64,000 nucleotides of DNA, from contig NZ_CP092427.2 in NCBI RefSeq assembly GCF_022374875.2, positions 1,364,001 through 1,428,000 on the forward strand, read 5' to 3'. The notes below the pieces were generated by a model. That model worked only from the letters and a program-made list of their open reading frames with translations, did not search any database and was not told where the DNA came from. Source of the DNA: Mycolicibacterium rufum. GTDB taxonomy: Bacteria; Actinomycetota; Actinomycetes; Mycobacteriales; Mycobacteriaceae. The translations under genes were made by a program, and so were the position numbers. This document shows, piece after piece, positions 16,609 to 24,910 of this stretch. The number at the start of each line of letters is the position of its first letter. Position 1 is the stretch's first letter.

Positions 16609-16973
16609 TGAGCACCTATGACGACGGAATGGCCGTGCGCCGTGAGGTTCTCGGCGACGCGCATGTCGATCGCGCCGTCGCCGGAACCACCGCGTTCACC
16701 GAGGACTTCCAGGACCTCATCACCCGCTACGCCTGGGGCGAGATCTGGACCCGGCCCGGCCTGGACCGCAAATCGCGCTCGATGATCACGCTGACCGCGC
16801 TGGTCGCCCGGGGCCACCACGAGGAGCTCGCCATGCACGTGCGGGCCGCGCGGCGCAACGGCCTGACCGTCGAGGAGATCAAAGAGGTACTGCTGCAGTG
16901 CGCGATCTACTGCGGAGTGCCCGACGCCAACACCGCGTTCCGCATCGCCGCCCGCGCGCTCGACGAGGAGTAG
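16608..16973 (+). CDS. pcaC: 4-carboxymuconolactone decarboxylase PcaC
   Basis: A 121-residue AhpD-like decarboxylase that turns gamma-carboxymuconolactone into beta-ketoadipate enol-lactone. Family blocks are RREVLGDAHVDRA, YAWGEIWTRPGLDRKSRSMITL and ARGHHEELAMHVRAARRNG, the last holding the catalytic His region. It is a free-standing protein, whereas Rhodococcus and Streptomyces often carry a PcaD-PcaC fusion called PcaL. The ATG overlaps the pcaB stop. The gene ends one base from the stop of the convergent pcaJ. Confidence 0.92.
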   Translation: MSTYDDGMAVRREVLGDAHVDRAVAGTTAFTEDFQDLITRYAWGEIWTRPGLDRKSRSMITLTALVARGHHEELAMHVRAARRNGLTVEEIKEVLLQCAIYCGVPDANTAFRIAARALDEE

Positions 16974-16974
16974 C

Positions 16975-17619
16975 TCACACCGCGGCCGGCACACGGTACA
17001 GCGGCGCCCCGGTCTTGGCTGCCACATCCTCGTCGGCGACACCGGGCGCGAGCTCCACCACCGTGAACCCGTCACCGGCGACGTCGAACACCCCGAGGTC
17101 GGTGATCACCCGGCTCACCACCGCCTTGCCGGTCAGCGGCAGCGTGCACTCCGAAACGAGTTTGGCAGCACCGGATTTCGCGGTGTGGTCCATGAGCACG
17201 ATCACCCGTTCGGCACCGCTGACCAGATCCATCGCGCCGCCCATGCCCTTGACCATCGCGCCGGGGACCATCCAGTTCGCCAGGTCGCCGTTGGCGGCCA
17301 CCTGCATGCCGCCCAGCACGGCCACGTCGACGTGTCCGCCGCGAATCATCGCGAAGCTGGTCGCCGAGTCGAAGTACGAGGCCCCTGCGACCACCGACAC
17401 CGTCTGCTTGCCTGCGTTGACCAGATCGGGGTCCACCTCGTCCTCGTAGGGGAACGGGCCGACACCGAGGATGCCGTTCTCGGCGTGCAGCGTGACCGAC
17501 GAGCCGGCGGGCAGGTAGTCGGGAATCAGCGTGGGCAGCCCGATGCCGAGGTTGACGTAGTCGCCGTCGTCGAGTTCGCGGGCCGCGCGGGCGGCCATCT
17601 CGTTGCGGGTCCAGCTCAT
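16975..17619 (-). CDS. pcaJ: 3-oxoadipate CoA-transferase subunit B PcaJ
   Basis: A 214-residue beta subunit of a family I CoA-transferase. The catalytic glutamate lies in the [15 protein letters not shown] block (about 45), and [19 protein letters not shown] follows. With PcaI it transfers CoA from succinyl-CoA to beta-ketoadipate. The fold is shared with acetoacetate:succinyl-CoA transferase (ScoB), and only the pca neighbourhood decides for PcaJ. The ATG start overlaps the pcaI stop by four bases (ATGA). Confidence 0.87.
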   Translation of the reverse strand: MSWTRNEMAARAARELDDGDYVNLGIGLPTLIPDYLPAGSSVTLHAENGILGVGPFPYEDEVDPDLVNAGKQTVSVVAGASYFDSATSFAMIRGGHVDVAVLGGMQVAANGDLANWMVPGAMVKGMGGAMDLVSGAERVIVLMDHTAKSGAAKLVSECTLPLTGKAVVSRVITDLGVFDVAGDGFTVVELAPGVADEDVAAKTGAPLYRVPAAV

Positions 17620-18398
17620 CGCAGCGCCTCCTGTGTTTCCGGCCGCGGCCGGGTGGTCAGCTTCTCGATTCCCTTGCGGGTGGCCTGTTCCGGGGTGAGC
17701 GCGTGCACACGCTGGACGAAGATGCCCGGCAGGTGGATCTCGTCGGGGTGCAGCTCGCCCACCTCGACGACGCGTTCGGCCTCCACCACGGTGACCCGGC
17801 CGGCCATCGCGGCAGGCGGGTTGAAATTGCGTGCGGCCGCGTGGAACACGCAGTTGCCCGCGGTGTCGGCGACGGCGGCGCGGATCAGCGCGAAGTCGGT
17901 GACGATGGATTCCTCGAGCAGCATCTCGCGGCCGTGGAACACCCGCACCTCCTTGGGCGGCGACGCGAGCGCGACGGTCCCGTCGCTGTGGTAGCGCCAG
18001 GGCAGCCCGCCCTCGGCGACCATGGTGCCGACACCGGTCGGGGTGAAGAACGCCCCGATGCCGCTGCCCCCGGCGCGCAGCCGTTCGGCGAGCGTGCCCT
18101 GCGGGGTCAGTTCGACGGTCAGCTCGCCGGCCAGGTACTGGCGTGCGAACTCCTTGTTCTCGCCGACGTAGGAGGCGATGACGCGGCTGATCCGGCGGGC
18201 CTCGAGCAGCAGTCCCAGGCCGCCGCCGTCCACGCCGCAGTTGTTGCTGACGATGGTGAGATCGCCGGCGCCGTGCTCCAACAGCGCCTCGATGAGGAAC
18301 CACGGGATGCCGGCGAGACCGAAGCCGCCGACGGCCAGGCTCGCCCCGTCGGGAATGTCGGCGACCGCGTCGGCGGCCGAGGAGACCACTTTGCTCAT
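17616..18398 (-). CDS. pcaI: 3-oxoadipate CoA-transferase subunit A PcaI
   Basis: A 260-residue alpha subunit of the same CoA-transferase. The glycine-rich CoA-binding block [22 protein letters not shown] occupies about residues 18-40, followed by [15 protein letters not shown] and [14 protein letters not shown], all typical of SCOT-type alpha chains. It is coupled by ATGA overlaps to pcaD upstream and pcaJ downstream, so PcaI and PcaJ should be made in equal amounts. Acetoacetate transferase activity is an alternative that the sequence alone cannot exclude. Confidence 0.87.
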   Translation of the reverse strand: MSKVVSSAADAVADIPDGASLAVGGFGLAGIPWFLIEALLEHGAGDLTIVSNNCGVDGGGLGLLLEARRISRVIASYVGENKEFARQYLAGELTVELTPQGTLAERLRAGGSGIGAFFTPTGVGTMVAEGGLPWRYHSDGTVALASPPKEVRVFHGREMLLEESIVTDFALIRAAVADTAGNCVFHAAARNFNPPAAMAGRVTVVEAERVVEVGELHPDEIHLPGIFVQRVHALTPEQATRKGIEKLTTRPRPETQEALR

Positions 18399-19147
18399 GA
18401 CTGCTCCAGGTGTGCGAGGAGGGCGGGGGTGATGACCCCGGGTTGTTCGACGTTGGCCAGGTGGGCGGCGTCATCGACGACCAGCAGCCGCGCCCCGGGG
18501 ATGGCGTCGGCGATCTCGGCCAGCCTGGCCGGTGGGGTCGCCGGGTCGTCGGCTCCCGCGATGGCCAGTGTCGGGGCGGTGATCGACGGAAGTTGTTGAC
18601 GCAGATCGAGTTCGGCGATGGCCTCGCAGCAGCCTGCGTAGCCCTCGGCCGGGGTGGCCGCCACCATCTGTTCCCAGTGGCCGCGGTCCCCGTCGTATCC
18701 GGCGGTGAACCAGCGGTCGACGACGGCGGCGGCGACGGCCGCCGTGCCCTGTGCCCGGACGGTGGCGGCGCGCTCGGTCCACGCGCTCGCCGGTGGTAGT
18801 TGCGCGCCGGTGCACAGCAGCGCGACCCGGTCTACCCGTTCGGGATGGCGGGCAGCCACCCGCATCGCGGTCATCCCGCCGAGCGACAACCCGACCAGGT
18901 GGGCTCGTTCCAGGCCGAGCCGGTCCAGCAGTGCGACGAGGTCGTCGGCCAGATCGTCGATTGTGTACGGCCCGTCCGGCACCGGCGACGCGCCGTGGCC
19001 CCGGGTGTCGTAGCGCACCACGGTGAAGCGGCGCTCCAGATCGGCGATCTGCGCGTCCCACATCCGGTGGGTGGAGCCCAGCGAATTGGCCAGTACCACC
19101 GCCGGTCCCGCGCCGGAGATCACGGCGTGCACGTCGACTGTGCTCAT
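18395..19147 (-). CDS. pcaD: 3-oxoadipate enol-lactonase PcaD
   Basis: A 250-residue alpha/beta hydrolase that opens beta-ketoadipate enol-lactone to beta-ketoadipate. The nucleophile elbow GLSLGGM lies near residue 94, the opening [13 protein letters not shown] near 20 is the typical PcaD N-terminal block, and the acid and histidine fit GADDPATP and [12 protein letters not shown]. No carboxymuconolactone decarboxylase domain is fused to it. I chose the ATG at 19147, five bases after the pcaF stop. Its stop overlaps pcaI. Confidence 0.9.
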   Translation of the reverse strand: MSTVDVHAVISGAGPAVVLANSLGSTHRMWDAQIADLERRFTVVRYDTRGHGASPVPDGPYTIDDLADDLVALLDRLGLERAHLVGLSLGGMTAMRVAARHPERVDRVALLCTGAQLPPASAWTERAATVRAQGTAAVAAAVVDRWFTAGYDGDRGHWEQMVAATPAEGYAGCCEAIAELDLRQQLPSITAPTLAIAGADDPATPPARLAEIADAIPGARLLVVDDAAHLANVEQPGVITPALLAHLEQS

Positions 19148-19152
19148 CGGGG

Positions 19153-20364
19153 TCACCGGATACTCTCGAAGACCGCGGCCAGTCCCTGACCGCCACCGAT
19201 GCACATCGTCTCCAGGACGTAGCGGGCGTCGCGGCGGTGCGCCTCATGGGCGGCGGTGGCCAGGATGCGCGCGCCCGTCGCGCCGATGGGGTGCCCCAGC
19301 GAGATGCCGGATCCGCACGGGTTCACCCGGTCATCGAGCGGATCGATCTTCCATTCGGCGAGGACCGCGAGCACTTGGGCGGCGAAGGCCTCGTTGAGTT
19401 CGATGAGGTCGATCTCGTCGAGGGTCAGGCCTGCGCGGTCGAGCGCCGCGGCGGTCGCGCTGACCGGGCCGATGCCCATGACCTCCGGGCCGCAGCCGGT
19501 GACAGCCCAGGAGACCAACCTCAACAGCGGTGTCAGGGAACGCTTTTCGGCTTCCTCCCGGCTGGTGACCACGCACAGGGCGGCGCCGTCGTTCTGGCCG
19601 GAGGCGTTGCCTGCGGTGACGGTGGCGTCCGGATCGATGCGCGCCCGCAGCGGGCGCAGCGCGGCCAGCGTCTCGAGGTCGAGGTCGGCACGGGGGTGCT
19701 CGTCGCGGTCGACCACGACGTCGGGCCTGCCGCGGCGGCCCGGGACGGTGACCGGCACGAGTTCGTCGGCGAAGCGACCTGCGTCATGGGCGGCCACCGC
19801 GCGGTGGTGGCTGCGCAGCGCGAGCGCGTCCTGCTCGGCGCGACTGATGCCGTAGTCGCGCCGAAGGTTCTCGGCGGTCTCGATCATCCCACCGGCGACG
19901 GGATGGTCTGCGCCACCGGCGGTTTCGCGGGCGCGGTCGAGCCGGTCGAGCAATGCGATGCCGCCCTGGCGCACGCCGGTGCGCAACCCGAGTGCGTAGT
20001 GCTCGACATTGGACATCGATTCGGCGCCGCCGGCCACGACCACGCGGGCCGCACCGGTGGCCACCTGTCCGGCGGCGTAGAGCACGGCCTGCAGGCCCGA
20101 ACCGCAGCGCCGGTCGATCTGCAGGCCCGGCACACCGGTGCCGAGGCCTGCGTCGAGGGCGGCGATGCGCCCGATCGCGGGCGCCTCCCCGCTGGCGTAG
20201 CCCTGGCCGAGGATGACGTCGTCGATGTCGCCGTCGCCGAGGCCGGTCCGGGCGGCCAGTTCGCGCAGAACGACGGTGGCCAGGTCGGCGGCGCTCAGCG
20301 ACGCGAGGGCGCCGCCCATCCGCGCCACCGGGGTGCGCAGGGGACTGCAGACGACGAGTTCCAT
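19153..20364 (-). CDS. pcaF: Beta-ketoadipyl-CoA thiolase PcaF
   Basis: A 403-residue thiolase cleaving beta-ketoadipyl-CoA to acetyl-CoA and succinyl-CoA. The active-site nucleophile Cys87 lies in DRRCGSGLQAV, LNEAFAAQVLAV carries the conserved NEAF block, GHPIGATGAR (about 360) holds the catalytic His, and CIGGGQG (about 390) holds the second Cys. It is the first gene of the minus-strand unit pcaF-D-I-J and diverges from the lysR gene across 76 bases. A general acetyl-CoA acetyltransferase role is possible, but the context favours PcaF. Confidence 0.9.
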   Translation of the reverse strand: MELVVCSPLRTPVARMGGALASLSAADLATVVLRELAARTGLGDGDIDDVILGQGYASGEAPAIGRIAALDAGLGTGVPGLQIDRRCGSGLQAVLYAAGQVATGAARVVVAGGAESMSNVEHYALGLRTGVRQGGIALLDRLDRARETAGGADHPVAGGMIETAENLRRDYGISRAEQDALALRSHHRAVAAHDAGRFADELVPVTVPGRRGRPDVVVDRDEHPRADLDLETLAALRPLRARIDPDATVTAGNASGQNDGAALCVVTSREEAEKRSLTPLLRLVSWAVTGCGPEVMGIGPVSATAAALDRAGLTLDEIDLIELNEAFAAQVLAVLAEWKIDPLDDRVNPCGSGISLGHPIGATGARILATAAHEAHRRDARYVLETMCIGGGQGLAAVFESIR

Positions 20365-20402
20365 GCCTTCACGCTAGGCCCGCGACTCGGTCAACAGAAA
20401 TA

Positions 20403-20422
20403 CTCAAATATCCGCTATTGAG
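20403..20422. promoter_or_regulatory. LysR-type box between pcaF and lysR
   Basis: The dyad CTCAA-N10-TTGAG (20 bases) lies between the divergent pcaF and lysR starts, 19 bases before the lysR ATG and 39 bases before the pcaF ATG. Spacing and asymmetry fit the T-N11-A class of LysR-type binding sites. Binding is inferred from position. Confidence 0.6.
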
Positions 20423-20440
20423 AGCTCTAGAGTCTGAATC

Positions 20441-21346
20441 ATGGAGCTGCGTCATCTCCGCTATTTCCGGGCGGTCGCCGAGGAACTGCACTTCGGCCGC
20501 GCCGCCGAACGTCTGCACATCGCGCAGCCGCCGCTGTCGCAGCAGATCCGCCAGCTCGAACGCGAACTCGGCGTCGACCTGCTCCTGCGCACCACCCGCT
20601 CGGTCGAGCTCACGCCCGCGGGCCGGGCCTATCTGCGCCGCGCGATCGCGGTGCTCGACGATGTCGACGACGCCGCCGTGCAGGCGCGGCGCATTCACGC
20701 CGGACAGGAGGGCCGGCTGACCATCGGGTGTGTCGGCTCGGCGACGTACTCGCTGCTGCCCCGGCTGGTCCGCGCGCTGCGCGAGACACTGCCCCGCGTC
20801 GAGGTCAGCGTCCGGGGCGAGATGCTGGCGCCGGCGCAGCTGGCCGCGCTGCACAGCGGCGCCATCGATGTGGCGCTACTGCGGCCGCCGGTCGATCACC
20901 CCGGCGTCGCCGTCGAGACGATCCGCCGCGATCCGCTACTCGCCGTCCTGCCCGCCGACCATCCGCTGGCGGCCGCGGACACCCTGACGGTGGCCGACCT
21001 GCGCGACGAGCCGTTCGTCGTGCACGCCGGCCATGGTCGGTCGGTGATGAGCAGCATCGTTGCGGCCGCGTGCGCCGACGCCGGCTTCGTCCCCACCGTG
21101 CGGCACGAAGTGGCCGAGACCTCGACGCTGGTCACGCTCGTCGCGGCCGGCCTCGGTGTCGCGATCGTGCCCGCACCGAGTGCCGCTCTGGACATCGCCG
21201 GGGTCTGCTATCGCCCCCTGCTGCCGGCCACGCTGGGCGTCGACCTGCTCGCCGCACGCCGCCGCGAGGAACCGGGGACGGACAATCCCCTGATCGGCAG
21301 CGTGATCGGCGTGCTGCGCCAGATCGCGGTCGACGAATCCGGATAG
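20441..21346 (+). CDS. LysR family transcriptional regulator of pcaFDIJ
   Basis: A 301-residue LysR-type regulator. The N-terminal helix-turn-helix (ELHFGRAAERLHIAQPPLSQQIRQLEREL, residues about 15-44) is nearly invariant for the family. The effector domain (about 90-295) has the two-lobed periplasmic-binding fold. It resembles CatM/BenM-type activators that respond to muconate-like or aromatic ligands. Divergence from pcaF across a symmetrical box suggests control of the pcaFDIJ unit. It marks the right end of the catabolic island, with the next core gene starting 12 bases later. Confidence 0.87.
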   Translation: MELRHLRYFRAVAEELHFGRAAERLHIAQPPLSQQIRQLERELGVDLLLRTTRSVELTPAGRAYLRRAIAVLDDVDDAAVQARRIHAGQEGRLTIGCVGSATYSLLPRLVRALRETLPRVEVSVRGEMLAPAQLAALHSGAIDVALLRPPVDHPGVAVETIRRDPLLAVLPADHPLAAADTLTVADLRDEPFVVHAGHGRSVMSSIVAAACADAGFVPTVRHEVAETSTLVTLVAAGLGVAIVPAPSAALDIAGVCYRPLLPATLGVDLLAARRREEPGTDNPLIGSVIGVLRQIAVDESG

Positions 21347-21357
21347 GCTCACCCCTC

Positions 21358-22314
21358 GTGCGTGCCGTACTGATCGTGAACCCGAATGCGACGTCGACGA
21401 CGCCGGCGGGCCGCGACCTGCTGGCGCACGCGCTGGAGAGCCGCACCCGGCTGACTGTCGTGCACACCGATCACCGCGGTCACGCGATCGAGATCGCCGG
21501 GGACGCCGCCCGCCGCGGCGTCGACGTGCTGATCGTGCACGGTGGCGACGGCACGGTGAACGAGGTGGTCAACGGAATCCTCGGGGAACTCGGACCGTCG
21601 AACGGCGGCCCCGCGGTCGGCGTCGTGCCCGGCGGATCGGCCAACGTGTTCGCCCGGGCGCTCGGCATCAGCCCGGACCCCCTCGAGGCCACCAACCAGC
21701 TCGTCGATCTGCTCTCGGAGTACCGGCGCACCCGCACGTGGCGGCGCATCGGGCTGATGGACTGCAAGGAGCGCTGGGCAGTGTTCACTGCGGGCATGGG
21801 GGTCGACGGCGACGTCGTCGCGGCCGTGGAGGAGCAGCGCGCGCGGGGGCGCAAGGTCACCGCGTCGCGCTACATCCGGGTCGCGATCCGGGAGGTGCTG
21901 GCCAGCGCTCGGGCCGAACCCACGCTGACGCTGCACCTGCCCGACCGCGATCCGGTCACCGGCGTCCACTTCGCGTTCGTGTCGAACTCCAGCCCGTGGA
22001 CCTACGCCAACGCCCGGCCGGTGTGGACGAACCCCGACACGACGTTCGAGACCGGACTCGGGGTGTTCGCGACAACGAGCATGAACGTGTGGGCCAATCT
22101 GGGCCTCGTTCGGCAGATGCTGTCACGAAAGCCACGGCTCGAAGCCCGCCATCTGGTGCGCGACGACGACCTTCCGTGGCTGAAAGTGACCAGTGACCGG
22201 CCGGTGGCATGCCAGATCGACGGCGATTTCGTCGGACCGCGCGAAAACATGGAATTCGTCGCGGTGCCGGACGCTCTCGGTGTGGTGGCCCCGCCCCCGA
22301 CATCTCGGCCATAA
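21358..22314 (+). CDS. Diacylglycerol/sphingosine kinase-like protein (Rv3218 type)
   Basis: A 318-residue protein of the DAGK catalytic-domain (LCB5/YegS) family, which phosphorylates lipid hydroxyl groups. The nucleotide-binding motif IVHGGDGTVNEVVNGI lies near residue 60 and VVPGGSANVFARALG near 90. The C-terminal half holds the QIDGDFVG beta-sandwich element. The lipid substrate is unknown. The GTG at 21358 fits family length, and a GTG four bases later is out of frame. It is the core gene on the right side of the catabolic island and precedes whiB1. Confidence 0.85.
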   Translation: MRAVLIVNPNATSTTPAGRDLLAHALESRTRLTVVHTDHRGHAIEIAGDAARRGVDVLIVHGGDGTVNEVVNGILGELGPSNGGPAVGVVPGGSANVFARALGISPDPLEATNQLVDLLSEYRRTRTWRRIGLMDCKERWAVFTAGMGVDGDVVAAVEEQRARGRKVTASRYIRVAIREVLASARAEPTLTLHLPDRDPVTGVHFAFVSNSSPWTYANARPVWTNPDTTFETGLGVFATTSMNVWANLGLVRQMLSRKPRLEARHLVRDDDLPWLKVTSDRPVACQIDGDFVGPRENMEFVAVPDALGVVAPPPTSRP

Positions 22315-22344
22315 CACCTCTGACCTGCACGGCGAGTTGTGATG

Positions 22345-22356
22345 TGTGACGTCACA
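22345..22356. promoter_or_regulatory. 12-bp palindrome TGTGACGTCACA upstream of whiB1
   Basis: A perfect 12-base palindrome lies 31 bases after the Rv3218-type stop and about 226 bases before whiB1. Its half-sites resemble CRP half-sites, but the spacing of two bases does not fit a CRP dimer. The protein that might use it is unknown. Confidence 0.45.
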
Positions 22357-22426
22357 GTCGTAAATATGGGCGCAGGTGGGTTGAGTGTAGTACAACCGGG
22401 TAGAGGGTCCGGTAACGGTCCGACGT

Positions 22427-22442
22427 AGTGAGATAGCCCACG
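22427..22442. promoter_or_regulatory. CRP (Rv3676-type) binding site in the whiB1 promoter
   Basis: The 16-mer AGTGAGATAGCCCACG fits the GTGA-N6-TCAC class and, from memory, equals the CRP site mapped in front of M. tuberculosis whiB1. It lies about 140 bases before the whiB1 ATG. CRP/cAMP control of whiB1 is established for M. tuberculosis, and conservation here is inferred from the identical sequence. Confidence 0.7.
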
Positions 22443-22458
22443 TGTTAACGAACTGCTA

Positions 22459-22486
22459 TTGACATCTGTTCAGCCTGTGAAAGCAT
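22459..22486 (+). promoter_or_regulatory. Possible whiB1 core promoter
   Basis: A perfect TTGACA lies at 22459-22464, with a weak AT-containing hexamer (AAGCAT, 22481-22486) 16 bases downstream, placed shortly after the CRP site. The -10 element is poor, so this is a tentative call. It would give a leader of roughly 90 bases. Confidence 0.4.
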
Positions 22487-22581
22487 CGGATGCAACAGCG
22501 CAGAAACATTTGGAGCGCTCGCGTTAACAGCCGAAGTAAAGCTCGTGCGCTTCGCTGCGCACACGAAAAGGAGTAGGACTC

Positions 22582-22836
22582 ATGGATTGGCGCCACAAGG
22601 CGGTCTGTCGCGACGAGGATCCGGAACTGTTCTTCCCGGTGGGGAACAGCGGCCCGGCCCTCGCCCAGATCGCTGACGCGAAGCTCGTCTGCAATCGCTG
22701 CCCGGTGACTGCGGAGTGCCTGAGCTGGGCTTTGGAGTCCGGTCAGGACGCGGGCGTGTGGGGCGGCATGAGCGAGGACGAGCGTCGCGCCCTCAAGCGC
22801 CGCAACGCGCGGACCAAGGCGCGCTCCGGAGTCTGA
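22582..22836 (+). CDS. whiB1: Iron-sulfur transcription factor WhiB1
   Basis: An 84-residue WhiB-family protein that carries a nitric-oxide-sensitive 4Fe-4S cluster and binds the housekeeping sigma factor. The four cluster cysteines are Cys9, Cys37, Cys40 and Cys46. The turn GVWGGM follows near residue 60, and a basic C-terminal tail (RRALKRRNARTKARS) contacts DNA. AAAAGGAG precedes the ATG. It is expected to be essential and under CRP control. A hairpin terminator follows 22 bases after the stop. Sequence and neighbours match Rv3219. Confidence 0.96.
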   Translation: MDWRHKAVCRDEDPELFFPVGNSGPALAQIADAKLVCNRCPVTAECLSWALESGQDAGVWGGMSEDERRALKRRNARTKARSGV

Positions 22837-22858
22837 TCGCGTTCCGTAGCAACTGGTG

Positions 22859-22885
22859 ACGGCCCCGACGAAATGTCGGGGCCGT
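22859..22885 (+). terminator. Hairpin after whiB1
   Basis: The 11-base perfect stem ACGGCCCCGAC/GTCGGGGCCGT has a 5-base loop and no strong T tract, as is common for mycobacterial terminators. It lies between whiB1 and the convergent pdtaS gene. Confidence 0.75.
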
Positions 22886-22961
22886 AACTATGTGAATTGA
22901 ATTACACACGAACTGTCCCGAAAGCGAACGCCGCGAAATGCGGGCGAGCCACAGGGGTCGG

Positions 22962-24452
22962 TCAGAATTGGCTCGTTCTGCCACGACGGCCGATCGGCAC
23001 CCGCAGCACCACATCGGTGCCACCGGTGGGCACATCGTGCATTCCCAGTGACCCGTCCAATTCGGCCGAGACCAGGGTCCGCACGATCTGCAGACCCAGC
23101 CGGTCGGACTTCTCCAGGCTGAAGCCGTCGGGCATTCCCCGCCCGTCGTCGTGAACCACCACGTCGAGCCAGCGGGCCGACCTCTCGGATTTGATCGTCA
23201 CGCAGCCGGCGGCGGTCGAGGCGTCGAAGGCGTGCTCGATGGCGTTCTGCACCAGCTCGGTGATCACCATGATCAGGGCGGTCGCGCGGTCGGCGTCGAG
23301 GACGCCCAGCTCTCCCTGCCGATTGATCCGGATCGGGGAGTCGACGGTGGCCACGTCGTTCATGATCGGCAGGATCCGGTCGATCACCTCATCGAGGTTG
23401 ACCTCCTCGTCCACCGACATCGACAGCGCGTCGTGCACCAGCGCGATCGACGACACCCGGCGCACGGATTCGATGAGCGCCTCGCGGCCCTCGGCGTTGG
23501 TGGTCCGGCGGGCCTGCAGCCGTAGCAGCGCGGCGACGGTCTGCAGGTTGTTCTTCACCCGATGGTGGATCTCGCGGATCGTGGCGTCCTTCGACAGCAG
23601 CGCCCGGTCGCGGCGTTTGACCTCGGTGACGTCGCGGATCAGCACCGTCGCACCCACCGCCTCCCCGTGCACCACCAGCGGAAGCGTGCGCATCAGCACG
23701 GCGGCGCCACCGGCGTCCACCTCCATCCGCATGCTCGAGCCACCGGCCAGCGAGTCGCGGACGTGGTTGGCGAGCTCCTGGGCCTCGAACGGATCGGAGA
23801 TCAGCGGCCGGGTGACGGTGACGAGGTTGTGGCCCTCCAGTTCGGCCGACAACCCCATCCGGTGGTACGCGGAGATGGCGTTCGGACTGGCGAAGGTCAC
23901 GACGCCGGCCTGGTCGAGCCGGATGAATCCGTCACCCACGCGCGGGCTCGAGCGCGACATCGCGAGATCCCCGACATTGGGAAACGTGCCCTCCGACAGC
24001 ATCAGCAGCAGGTCGGCCGCACAGTCCACGTAGGCGGCCTCCAGCGGACTCGCCTGGCGCGGGGCCAGCGACGTCTGATGGGTCAGGACAGCGACCACCT
24101 CGGCGCCGTAGCGCACCGGGACGGCCTCCACGTTCAGCCCGGGCGAGGCGTCGGTGCCCTCGATCGTGGCGCGCCCGATGTCGCCGGAGTCGAAGGCCGC
24201 CGCGATGATCGGCACGGCGCTGGAGTCGGCGACGGTCCCCACCGCGTCGGCGAGCAGCACCGTCGGCGCCGTGTTCGGCCGGACCTGGGCGACGCACACC
24301 ACCTGGCCGTCGTCGCGGCGCACCCACATCAGGAAGTCGGCGAAGGACAGGTCGGCGAGCAGTTGCCATTCCCCGACGACGGCGTGCAGGTGGTCGACGG
24401 CGTTGCCGGGCAGGATGGTGTGCTCGGCGAGCAGGTCACCGAGGGTGGACAT
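22962..24452 (-). CDS. pdtaS: Sensor histidine kinase PdtaS
   Basis: A 496-residue cytosolic sensor kinase without membrane helices. An N-terminal GAF-like domain (about 1-150) is followed by a PAS domain (about 170-290). The HisKA_2 dimerisation helix carries the phospho-acceptor in EIHHRVKNNLQT (about 303), and the ATPase domain has the N box ELVQNAIEHA and the G1 box DDGRGMPDG. The partner PdtaR, an RNA-binding ANTAR response regulator, is encoded elsewhere in mycobacteria, so the kinase is an orphan here. M. tuberculosis PdtaS responds to copper and nitric oxide. The gene converges on whiB1. Confidence 0.92.
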   Translation of the reverse strand: MSTLGDLLAEHTILPGNAVDHLHAVVGEWQLLADLSFADFLMWVRRDDGQVVCVAQVRPNTAPTVLLADAVGTVADSSAVPIIAAAFDSGDIGRATIEGTDASPGLNVEAVPVRYGAEVVAVLTHQTSLAPRQASPLEAAYVDCAADLLLMLSEGTFPNVGDLAMSRSSPRVGDGFIRLDQAGVVTFASPNAISAYHRMGLSAELEGHNLVTVTRPLISDPFEAQELANHVRDSLAGGSSMRMEVDAGGAAVLMRTLPLVVHGEAVGATVLIRDVTEVKRRDRALLSKDATIREIHHRVKNNLQTVAALLRLQARRTTNAEGREALIESVRRVSSIALVHDALSMSVDEEVNLDEVIDRILPIMNDVATVDSPIRINRQGELGVLDADRATALIMVITELVQNAIEHAFDASTAAGCVTIKSERSARWLDVVVHDDGRGMPDGFSLEKSDRLGLQIVRTLVSAELDGSLGMHDVPTGGTDVVLRVPIGRRGRTSQF

Positions 24453-24465
24453 GAGCTACTGCTGG

Positions 24466-24681
24466 CTAGCTGATGACCGCGATCAGATCGCCGGCCTGGA
24501 TGACGTCGCCCACCGAGACGCTGACCTTGCTCACGGTTCCGGCGACCTCGGCGAGCACCGGGATCTCCATCTTCATCGATTCGAGCAGCACCAGGGTGTC
24601 GCCTTCACCGATCTGATCGCCCTCGCTGACCACGACCTCGAGCACACTGGCCACGATTTCCGCGCGAACGTCCTCGGCCAT
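24466..24681 (-). CDS. Biotinyl/lipoyl attachment protein (TB7.3 type)
   Basis: A 71-residue single biotinyl domain. Lys37 in the motif ESMKME is the biotinylation site, and the flanking beta strands fill the rest. Such free-standing carriers serve acyl-CoA carboxylases, but no carboxylase subunit is adjacent. It matches Rv3221c (TB7.3) in size and position. I chose the ATG at 24681 because an upstream GTG (24729) would add a basic, non-conserved tail. It ends 13 bases upstream of pdtaS on the same strand and is probably cotranscribed with it. Confidence 0.9.
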   Translation of the reverse strand: MAEDVRAEIVASVLEVVVSEGDQIGEGDTLVLLESMKMEIPVLAEVAGTVSKVSVSVGDVIQAGDLIAVIS

Positions 24682-24802
24682 CTTCACCCCACTCATCCAC
24701 CGGCGTCTTGTGCGTCTATCGAACCACACGACGCTGTGGACAGAGCATCAACCGGTCCGTGAGACAATGGCGGCAATCAGTTGAGCAATTCGGAGGTGGA
24801 TC

Positions 24803-24895
24803 ATGGCCAAGCGTGGCCGCAAGAAGCGCGATCGGAAGCACAGCAAGGCCAACCACGGCAAGCGACCCAACTGCGGTTCGAAGTCAGTGCGCTGA
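24803..24895 (+). CDS. Ribosomal protein bL37 (mycobacterial small subunit-specific peptide)
   Basis: A 30-codon gene too short for routine gene calling: MAKRGRKKRDRKHSKANH begins the product, then GKRPN and the tail CGSKSVR. From memory, the first 23 or so residues match bL37, a very small basic protein seen in mycobacterial 50S structures. A perfect GGAGGT stands 6 bases before the ATG, and a strong terminator follows 15 bases after the stop, so it is a monocistronic unit. The tail after RPN is longer than the form I recall and contains a cysteine. Confidence 0.85.
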   Translation: MAKRGRKKRDRKHSKANHGKRPNCGSKSVR

Positions 24896-24910
24896 CTCCC
24901 GCTTCCACGC

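Noticed and set aside
16975..18398. Acetoacetate:succinyl-CoA transferase (ScoAB) as the name for the CoA-transferase pair
   Set aside because: The fold does not separate the two activities, but ATGA coupling with pcaD and pcaF context favours PcaIJ.
22345..22356. TGTGACGTCACA as a second CRP site
   Set aside because: Half-site spacing is two bases instead of six, so a CRP dimer would not fit. Kept only as an unexplained palindrome.
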